Origin: CAZYZQ01 sp964652075
GTDB taxonomy: Bacteria; Bacillota; Clostridia; Oscillospirales; Oscillospiraceae
Length of the DNA stretch: 10,856 nucleotides
Assembly: GCA_964652075.1 (NCBI GenBank)
Contig: CAZYZQ010000081.1
Location: 1-10,856, forward strand
Direction of reading: 5' to 3'
Shown: piece after piece, positions 6,512-10,856 of the stretch
Layout of the letters: each line of letters begins with the position of its first letter
Numbering within the stretch: position 1 is the first letter of the stretch
Made by a program: the position numbers and the translations under genes
The notes under the pieces: generated by a model
The model's database searches: none
Told to the model about the DNA's origin: nothing
Seen by the model: the letters and a program-made list of their open reading frames with translations, nothing else

Positions 6512-7086
6512 GCCTGCAAGACCTCCTCCATTGCGATTTTCAGGGCCTTCATATTGCCCTCGATGACCTGCGGCTTCGTGGCAAACTTGTGGTGATAAGA
6601 TGCCTTCATATCCTCCACGAACCGTTCCGGATCGACGACCTTGGAAACTGCGACCACCGCCGCCAGCATCGGGGTGTTCGGGAAATACTTTCCGAGGCAC
6701 TCCTCAGAGATGCGGCGCGCATCGACGGTGTAGACCTTGCCGGTATAGCCCCGCAGTAGTGGGCGCAGCTCGTCCGGCGTGCGCTCGGAGTTGATGATAA
6801 TCGCGCCCTCCGGGTTCAGGCCCGCCGTCACGTCGACGCTCTGCAGAAGCGACTGGTCGACGACGACGACATAGTCCGGGTCATAAATATTCGAGTGGAT
6901 CGTGCACGGCACGTCGCTGATGCGGTTATACGCCGTGATCGGCGCACCCATGCGCTCCGGGCCGTACTCAGGGAACCCCTGCACATACTTGCCGGAGGCA
7001 AACGCCGCGTCTGCCAGCAGCAGGCACGCCGTCTTCGCGCCCTGTCCGCCCCGGCCATGCCAGCGGATCTCGGTCATTGTTTTCAT
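6508..7086 (-). CDS. porG: 2-oxoacid:ferredoxin oxidoreductase, gamma subunit
   Basis: The 192-residue gamma subunit is the first gene of the operon. Near the N-terminus is EIRWHGRGGQGAKTA (GRGGQG at 11-16), the signature of gamma chains that bind near the CoA site. It is followed by GFPEYGPERMGAPITAYNRIS and YDPDYVVVVDQSLL, both typical of POR/VOR gamma subunits. The ATG at 7086 was chosen because GAGGAG (7102-7097) lies 10 bases upstream; a second ATG at 7077 is further from it. The open frame continues upstream through the T-box terminator and is not coding there. Transcription comes through the T-box leader at 7160-7415, so expression should rise when the cognate tRNA is uncharged. Confidence 0.92.
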   Translation of the reverse strand: MKTMTEIRWHGRGGQGAKTACLLLADAAFASGKYVQGFPEYGPERMGAPITAYNRISDVPCTIHSNIYDPDYVVVVDQSLLQSVDVTAGLNPEGAIIINSERTPDELRPLLRGYTGKVYTVDARRISEECLGKYFPNTPMLAAVVAVSKVVDPERFVEDMKASYHHKFATKPQVIEGNMKALKIAMEEVLQA

Positions 7087-7159
7087 GGCTCTCAGTCTCC
7101 TCGTATTGGCAATCCGGCACAAACCCGCCCGCGGCGTTTTGTGCAGACTCGCCGAAAAT

Positions 7160-7415
7160 AAAAAAATACACCCGTCCCGCAAAAGGACGTGTGTCAACAC
7201 GCTGTACCACCTTATTACGACATACCAACATATGCGCTTCCGATAACGGGGAACTCCGGCGGCTTCTACTGACCCATAGGGGCGTTCGACCCGCGGCTCA
7301 GGAGGGATCTTCAAATCCAGAGAAAGGACCGGGCTTCCACCTGCCCCGGTTCGCTGTGCCTTCCGGCTTGTGGATTCTACTGTCTCCGTCGCAGCCTGTA
7401 TGCTGTTTGGTTGTG
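7160..7415 (-). promoter_or_regulatory. T-box riboswitch leader of the por operon, specifier ATC (isoleucine)
   Basis: On minus this leader has the full T-box order. A stem I base has GGCT/AGCC (7396-7393, 7298-7295) around a kink-turn-like bulge. A specifier loop is bounded by GGAG/CTCC (7387-7384, 7304-7301) and GAATCCA/TGGATTT (7377-7371, 7319-7313), with AGTA (7381-7378) facing GAA (7312-7310). The canonical spacing GAA-n-XYZ gives ATC (7308-7306), isoleucine. The T-box AAGGTGGTACAGCG (7213-7200) contains the bulge TGGT, complementary to an ACCA tRNA end, as tRNA-Ile has. Antiterminator pairings AAGG/CCTT and CGTGT/ACACG compete with a terminator hairpin (ACAC-CGTCC/GGACG-GTGT, 7194-7168) followed by seven T (7166-7160). 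Uncharged tRNA should permit readthrough into porG. The T-box itself is certain; the specifier reading is less so. Confidence 0.93.
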
Positions 7416-7421
7416 CTTCCT

Positions 7422-7450
7422 ATTATACGCGCCGGGGCGCTTTTTGTCAA
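7422..7450 (-). promoter_or_regulatory. Perfect sigma-A promoter of the T-box leader
   Basis: On minus, TTGACA (7450-7445), a 17-bp spacer and TATAAT (7427-7422). The predicted start is near 7415. A fully consensus promoter behind a transcription-attenuating leader fits a system controlled at readthrough rather than initiation. Confidence 0.92.
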
Positions 7451-7543
7451 TAACCGCGCTCTCTGCTTTTCCCACAAAAACACTTGTGCTTGTCACGCGG
7501 ATTTTGTGCAGACTGGGGAGTGTGTGCATATTGCATTCCCGCG

Positions 7544-7651
7544 TAGGGGCACACCTGCGTGTGCGCCCGGCGGTATGCGGTGCGGATTCGCCGGAAGCCA
7601 ATGCGAAACGGTGGAATTTCCCGCGCGGGCGGACACACAGGTCCGCCCCTA
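7544..7651. repeat. Pair of inverted 26-bp palindromic repeats (REP/MITE-like)
   Basis: The segments 7544-7569 and the reverse complement of 7626-7651 match at 22 of 26 positions, both beginning TAGGGGC and ending CGCCCG. Each copy is itself an imperfect hairpin; the right copy pairs GGGCGGAC with GTCCGCCC. Together they span 108 bp in the gap between the blaR1-like gene and the T-box promoter. I know of similar TAGGGGC...GCCC intergenic repeats in gut Clostridia only from memory. This is probably a dispersed intergenic element. The rest of the gap, 7451-7543, shows nothing I can name. Confidence 0.6.
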
Positions 7652-7669
7652 TGGGGTCTAACGTATGTC

Positions 7670-9856
7670 TTATACCGCGTAGCTCAGCTCGACGCTCTTC
7701 ACCGTCTGGCCGACGCGCGCGAGCGTAATATGCGCCACGGCGTGTTCTGTGCGCACGACGATCGCGTAATACTGCTGCGCAACCAGCTCCGCCGTCACCG
7801 TCGTCTCGCCCGCCGCCGACAGCTCCATCCAGCTTCCAGCAAGCTCCGGCGCGTCGCCGCCGACCAGCGTGTCGTAGACCGTCTGCCAATCATCACCGAT
7901 CCGCAGGCCGCCGAGGAAGCTTCCCGTGTAGCCCTCGTCGAGGAAGCAGTCCGTCAGATAACACACCCCGTCCTCCGCGCGATAGAACGAATACGTGCCG
8001 TTATTCGCACTGACGGTAACGCCGGTTTCAACCTCCGACTGCACCGCCGTCTCGCCGAGCAGCGCCAGCGCCTCATCCAGCGGAATACCGGGATACAACC
8101 TCTCGCCGGTGCGCATCTGCGCCTCTGTGAACTTCGGCGTGCGCGCAAGCTGCGCGCGCCAGTCCTCCACAACCGTTTGATTCTCTGCATTCTGCAGTGT
8201 GATGTAGCCATCCAGTACGTCCAGTACCCGGACGTAGGCGCGTGAGTCCAGCAACCCCATTTTGTCATTCACATAGAGGTATCCCCACGTATCGGTGTGC
8301 CAAACCGTGCCGTCCAGATGGATTTCATAGGCAGGCTCCGGTACGTGCCCGTCATATGAATAGTCGGATACAGCCACTCTTGCCAGCTGTTCACGCAGGA
8401 TCTGCGCGTCCTCCGCCGACAGCGCCAGCAGCGTACCGGTCGCCGGATCGAGCACCGTGGCCTCGATGGCCGGCTGCTCCGGCTGCGTCTCCGGCTGCTC
8501 CTGCCACAGATCGGCCTCGCCCTGCGTCTGCTCCGGCGCCTGCACATGCTCCAGGCCGAATGCAGCGAGGAACGCATCCTCAAACGCATCCGTAGTGATC
8601 GTCCGATCCATCCCGTACTCCTCGGAGTAGCCGCACGCGCGTCCTTCCTCGTCAAAGCCGATCATGAGCAGGTTCGTCTCGCCCGCGCTCTCCACAATTT
8701 GCAGGCCGTAGAGCATAGTGATCTCGCGGTCAGTGTCCTTCGGGGCGTCCTCCGCGCGGAGCTGATCGAGCATGGCGTTGACGTCCGCCAGCGCGTCCGT
8801 CTGATCCACCCGGATCTCTCCAAGATAGTTCTGCGCATCCTCTGCGCGCATATCGTACAGGCGCATGGCGATATCGCCGTTCTCGCCTGCCGCACTCGTA
8901 AACGTGCAGCCCGCTGCCGCAAGAATGAGCAGCAGCGCCAGCAGTGCCAGTGCGAGCGGATGCTTTCTCTGCCGGACAACTGCCTGCACGCGGGTTTTCA
9001 TTGTTGTATTCGTATTCGTCATACTCGTTGCGGCGCTCCCCATCACCGAGAATCCATGTCCCTGTGCTACAATCGCAACGAGGGTTTTGCCATAGTCGAT
9101 CTGCCCGCGCTTTGTCATGCCGCGCACGCAGGCCTCGTCGCAGGCCAGCTCGCAATCTTCCTTGGAAACTTTGGCCGCAATCCAGACAAACGGATCAAAC
9201 CAGTAGGCAGCCAGCACCACGCAGCGGACGATTGCCCAAAGGTGGTCGTAGTGGCGATAATGCGTCAATTCGTGCCGAATGGCATTCTCGCGGTGCAACT
9301 CATTCCCGTCGGCCAGCTCCGACAGATAAACTACAGGCCTTGCCAGCCCAAACAAGCACGGCGAGGCCAAGCCCGGTGCGCAATAGACCGGGAGCGGCTC
9401 ATCACATTGGACTCTGCGACGCGTCTTGCGTAGCTTCCGGCCAAAGCGAAGATTGGCAACAAGAAATACCGCTCCAACCGCCACCGCGCCCACAGCCCAA
9501 ACCAGGGCGAACCAGTTGACAGGCCGCACCTTGGATGGCTCCGGCTGTACTGGCAGGGCCGGGTCTGTCTGCTGCTGCGCGCCAGACGGCAGCTGCACCG
9601 ATACAGGTCTCGCCGCTGTCTGGCCCGCAGGCTGCGCCTCCGTGTCAATCTCCGACGCCGCCGAAACCGGCAGCAAATGCAGTAGATTCAGAACACTGAT
9701 CGGGCTGCTGACAAACTGCACCGGAATCAGAAGCCGCAGCAAAACGGCAAGCCAGAGCGCATATTGCAAACGTCTGCTGATGCGGCCGCGAAAAAGCAGC
9801 CGCACCAGCAGCACAACGCAAATCAGCACAGAGGAAGTAATCAGAAGTTCCAGCAT
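7670..9856 (-). CDS. BlaR1/MecR1-type M56 membrane metallopeptidase with a non-PBP C-terminal region
   Basis: The 728-residue protein has an N-terminal M56 module. Transmembrane helices lie near 3-22, 29-48, 115-134, 208-227 and 298-317. The zinc motif is HELTH (195-199), with CELACDEA (235-242) supplying the third ligand region. BlaR1-type proteins sense an outside signal and cause destruction of the partner BlaI repressor. The C-terminal 410 residues lack the SxxK and KTG motifs of a penicillin sensor. Instead there are two mixed alpha/beta segments (about 340-435 and 464-551) separated by a Q/E/P-rich linker, then a 575-728 segment with two G-x-x-x-D/E helix motifs (YPGIPLDEALALLG, LRIGDDWQTVYDTL) reminiscent of BamE-like folds. 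A lipobox-like LAAAGC ends at Cys317. The start has AGGAGG upstream, 17 bases after blaI. The ligand is unknown. Confidence 0.87.
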   Translation of the reverse strand: MLELLITSSVLICVVLLVRLLFRGRISRRLQYALWLAVLLRLLIPVQFVSSPISVLNLLHLLPVSAASEIDTEAQPAGQTAARPVSVQLPSGAQQQTDPALPVQPEPSKVRPVNWFALVWAVGAVAVGAVFLVANLRFGRKLRKTRRRVQCDEPLPVYCAPGLASPCLFGLARPVVYLSELADGNELHRENAIRHELTHYRHYDHLWAIVRCVVLAAYWFDPFVWIAAKVSKEDCELACDEACVRGMTKRGQIDYGKTLVAIVAQGHGFSVMGSAATSMTNTNTTMKTRVQAVVRQRKHPLALALLALLLILAAAGCTFTSAAGENGDIAMRLYDMRAEDAQNYLGEIRVDQTDALADVNAMLDQLRAEDAPKDTDREITMLYGLQIVESAGETNLLMIGFDEEGRACGYSEEYGMDRTITTDAFEDAFLAAFGLEHVQAPEQTQGEADLWQEQPETQPEQPAIEATVLDPATGTLLALSAEDAQILREQLARVAVSDYSYDGHVPEPAYEIHLDGTVWHTDTWGYLYVNDKMGLLDSRAYVRVLDVLDGYITLQNAENQTVVEDWRAQLARTPKFTEAQMRTGERLYPGIPLDEALALLGETAVQSEVETGVTVSANNGTYSFYRAEDGVCYLTDCFLDEGYTGSFLGGLRIGDDWQTVYDTLVGGDAPELAGSWMELSAAGETTVTAELVAQQYYAIVVRTEHAVAHITLARVGQTVKSVELSYAV

Positions 9857-9873
9857 GGAACACTCCTCCTCTG

Positions 9874-10248
9874 TTATTCCTCTTCTGCCTGTTTCAGGAT
9901 CTCGTAGAGCTCGTTGATATCCTTCTTCGTCAGTGCCTTCTCATTTGCCATGGAAGTCACCATCAGGCCAATGCTGCCCTCGTAGACACGGTTGAGGAAC
10001 TTACCGGCAGCGTCCGCCGCGGCCTTCTGCTGGTCAACCTTCGGATAGTAAAAACGTGTGCGGCCCTCCACGCGATAGCCCACCGCGTCATTTGCCGCAA
10101 GGCGGTTTAGCATGACGATCACCGTATGCTTCTCCCAGCCGGTCTCCTCCTCCAGCGCACGCACCAACTGCGTAATGGAGCTGGGGCCCTCGCGCCAAAG
10201 CGCATTCATGATTTTCCACTCGCCGTCAGAAAAATTGCCGTTTCTCAT
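9874..10248 (-). CDS. BlaI/MecI-family transcriptional repressor
   Basis: The 124-residue dimeric winged-helix repressor shows the BlaI/MecI layout. The N-terminal FSDGEWKIMNALWREGPSS is followed by helix-turn-helix ITQLVRALEEETGWEKHTVIVMLNRL (about 25-50), a wing ending TRFYYPKV (64-71), and a helical C-terminal half with the ...FLNRVYEGSIGLMVTSM... dimer and cleavage region. The ATG at 10248 follows AAGGAG with 9-base spacing. It is the first gene of an operon with the M56 peptidase, which by family precedent cleaves or triggers cleavage of the repressor. It probably represses its own promoter through the palindrome at 10302-10313. There is no beta-lactamase nearby, so the regulon is elsewhere or is only this operon. 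Confidence 0.92.
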   Translation of the reverse strand: MRNGNFSDGEWKIMNALWREGPSSITQLVRALEEETGWEKHTVIVMLNRLAANDAVGYRVEGRTRFYYPKVDQQKAAADAAGKFLNRVYEGSIGLMVTSMANEKALTKKDINELYEILKQAEEE

Positions 10249-10294
10249 AGTTGTTTGCTCCTTTCCAAAGTAGGGTTATCTTATTCCTACCCTA

Positions 10295-10323
10295 AGTGTA
10301 TCATACCGGTATGTATTCGTCAA
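10295..10323 (-). promoter_or_regulatory. blaI-operon promoter with embedded operator palindrome
   Basis: On minus, TTGACG (10323-10318), a 17-bp spacer and TACACT (10300-10295). The spacer contains the perfect 12-bp palindrome CATACCGGTATG (10302-10313), the position where a repressor blocks polymerase. A second, interrupted inverted repeat TAGGGT/ACCCTA (10271-10276, 10289-10294) lies at the predicted start of the transcript. Autorepression by the BlaI-type protein is inferred. Confidence 0.8.
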
Positions 10324-10352
10324 CTCGTTATTATTGTTTTTAGATTCTCAAT

Positions 10353-10429
10353 TTTTATCGGCCCCTGCGTAATACCTGTGGAAAAGGGCAGTCACAATTC
10401 GTTTCCTGAATCGAGACTGCCCGATAAAA
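10353..10429. other. Nested inverted-repeat element, possible structured RNA or terminator
   Basis: Outer arms TTTTATCG (10353-10360) and CGATAAAA (10422-10429) enclose inner arms GGCAGTC (10387-10393) and GACTGCC (10415-10421). These in turn enclose ATTC/GAAT (10397-10400, 10408-10411). An unpaired stretch of 26 bases lies between the left outer and inner arms. On minus, the inner hairpin is followed by TTTTCC and could act as a backup terminator behind the tRNA-Trp terminator. No promoter convincingly drives it on either strand. It fills most of the gap between the blaI promoter and the tRNA terminator. Confidence 0.5.
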
Positions 10430-10480
10430 GCGCTGAAATCAGCATATTGAAATTCCTGCACGGACGCGAATGCGAGTAAC

Positions 10481-10512
10481 AAAAAAGGCGATTGCATCTG
10501 CAATCGCCTTTT
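10481..10512 (-). terminator. Intrinsic terminator after tRNA-Trp (end of rrn-linked tRNA transcript)
   Basis: AAAAGGCGATTGC and GCAATCGCCTTTT form a perfect stem with a 4-base loop. It begins at the encoded CCA of tRNA-Trp and is followed on minus by TTTTTT (10486-10481). It ends the 5S-tRNA transcript. Confidence 0.93.
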
Positions 10513-10587
10513 GGCAGGGGCAGAAGGGATCGAACCCTCGGCCTACGGTTTTGGAGACCGCCGCTCTACCAGCTGAGCTATACCCCT
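10512..10587 (-). tRNA. tRNA-Trp (anticodon CCA)
   Basis: The 76-nt minus-strand gene has acceptor AGGGGTA/TGCCCCT with one G-U pair, G73 and encoded CCA (10514-10512). The anticodon loop CTCCAAA in a CGGT/ACCG stem gives anticodon CCA. The T arm is GAGGGTTCGATCCCTTC. It is the last tRNA of the rrn-linked cluster, 11 bases after the CAU tRNA. Confidence 0.96.
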
Positions 10588-10598
10588 ATGATTCTATT

Positions 10599-10675
10599 TG
10601 GTGGGCCCTCAGGGGCTCGAACCCTGGACCGACCGGTTATGAGCCGGCTGCTCTGACCGACTGAGCTAAAGGCCC
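10599..10675 (-). tRNA. tRNA with CAU anticodon (elongator Met, or Ile2)
   Basis: The 77-nt minus-strand gene has acceptor GGGCCTT/AGGGCCC with one G-U pair, A73 and encoded CCA (10601-10599). The anticodon loop CTCATAA lies in a GCCGG/CCGGT stem. The initiator is excluded: the first pair is a normal G-C and the anticodon stem lacks the three consecutive G-C pairs. A CAU anticodon may be read as methionine or, if lysidine-modified by TilS, as isoleucine AUA; sequence by eye does not decide this. Confidence 0.93.
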
Positions 10676-10686
10676 ATGGTTTTTAG

Positions 10687-10719
10687 AAACAGTGCCGCCA
10701 CACCGTGGCGGCACTGTTT
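10687..10719. terminator. Long perfect hairpin between tRNA-Asn and the CAU tRNA
   Basis: AAACAGTGCCGCCAC (10687-10701) and GTGGCGGCACTGTTT (10705-10719) form a 15-bp perfect stem with a 3-base loop, beginning at the last base of the tRNA-Asn CCA. On minus it is followed by CTAAAAA, so there is no T run beyond the TTT of the stem. It may be a partial terminator or a processing/stability element in the tRNA precursor. Confidence 0.6.
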
Positions 10720-10794
10720 GGCTCCTCAAGTAGGACTCGAACCTACGACCCACGGATTAACAGTCCGTTGCTCTACCAACTGAGCTATTGAGGA
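10719..10794 (-). tRNA. tRNA-Asn (anticodon GUU)
   Basis: The 76-nt minus-strand gene has acceptor TCCTCAA/TTGAGGA, G73 and encoded CCA (10721-10719). The anticodon loop CTGTTAA in a CGGA/TCCG stem gives anticodon GUU. It begins about 7 bases after the 5S rRNA 3' end, so it is almost certainly cotranscribed with the rRNA operon. Confidence 0.96.
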
Positions 10795-10801
10795 ATATTA
10801 A

Positions 10802-10856
10802 TGTTGGCGTTACCTATTTTCCCATGCAGTTACCCGCAAAGTATTGTCGGCACATT
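10802..10856 (-). rRNA. rrf: 5S rRNA, 3' part (runs off the right edge)
   Basis: The minus strand reads the conserved 3' half of 5S rRNA. It has a GACAATACT segment, a helix TGCGG/CTGCA closed by a GTAA tetraloop, then TGGGAAAATAGG and a terminal GCCAACA strand of helix I. The 3' boundary is approximate by a few bases. It implies that a 16S-23S-5S operon ends here, with the tRNAs Asn, CAU and Trp as its tail. Confidence 0.85.

Noticed and set aside
7087..7483. Open frames on both strands across the T-box region
   Set aside because: They cross the promoter, specifier stem and terminator of the leader and have no ribosome site; the extended N-terminus of porG in this region is not coding.
7137..7514. 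13-base direct repeat TTTTGTGCAGACT at 7137-7149 and 7502-7514 flanking the T-box leader
   Set aside because: A single 13-base match within about 10.9 kb is expected by chance about this often, and no flanking structure supports a mobile element.
7670..9856. Beta-lactam sensor function for the M56 protein
   Set aside because: No SxxK, SxN or KTG motifs in the expected order are present in the outer region, and no beta-lactamase gene is nearby.
10796..10824. Possible independent promoter for tRNA-Asn
   Set aside because: The best match has a poor -10 and lies inside the 5S rRNA sequence; cotranscription with the rRNA operon is simpler.

Overview
The window looks like a chromosomal segment from a GC-rich anaerobic Firmicute, most plausibly a gut Oscillospiraceae/Clostridia relative. 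That is an inference from several things: a four-subunit ferredoxin-dependent 2-oxoacid oxidoreductase, a T-box riboswitch, strong AGGAGG ribosome sites, consensus sigma-A promoters, CCA-encoding tRNA genes and a BlaI/M56 pair. No phage, transposase or CRISPR genes are visible. Almost everything is transcribed from the minus strand; only a gene end at the left edge and thrH lie on plus.

Read in the direction of the minus strand, from the right edge: the 3' end of a 5S rRNA (tail of an rrn operon) is followed within a few bases by tRNA-Asn, a long perfect hairpin, a CAU-anticodon tRNA, tRNA-Trp and an intrinsic terminator. After a gene-free stretch holding a nested inverted repeat comes a two-gene regulatory operon. 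It encodes a BlaI-type repressor, whose promoter carries a perfect 12-bp palindrome between -35 and -10, and a membrane M56 (BlaR1-type) metallopeptidase with a large C-terminal region that is not a penicillin-binding domain. A 583-bp non-coding stretch follows. It holds a pair of inverted repeats, then a consensus promoter and a complete T-box leader with its own terminator, directly in front of a tightly packed operon porG-porD-porA-porB. This operon encodes the gamma, delta, alpha and beta subunits of a pyruvate- or branched-chain-2-oxoacid:ferredoxin oxidoreductase and ends in a strong terminator.

Next is an ECF sigma factor gene (apparent TTG start) overlapping by four bases a gene for a single-pass membrane protein that is probably its anti-sigma partner. 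A terminator and a promoter overlap between this pair and a monocistronic alpha/beta-hydrolase esterase gene. Convergent to the esterase is thrH (plus strand), a HAD phosphatase/phosphotransferase of serine/threonine metabolism with its own extended -10 promoter. Back-to-back with the thrH promoter, a perfect consensus promoter drives two tRNA-Ser genes (UGA, then GCU) ending in a terminator. A small rhodanese gene and the last codons of a plus-strand membrane protein complete the left edge.

The most interesting feature is the T-box. Its specifier reads best as ATC (isoleucine) and its tRNA-end-binding bulge (TGGT) fits tRNA-Ile, yet the gene set behind it is a central-metabolism-type oxidoreductase. 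This suggests that the enzyme serves isoleucine (or branched-chain) supply, for instance by reductive carboxylation.
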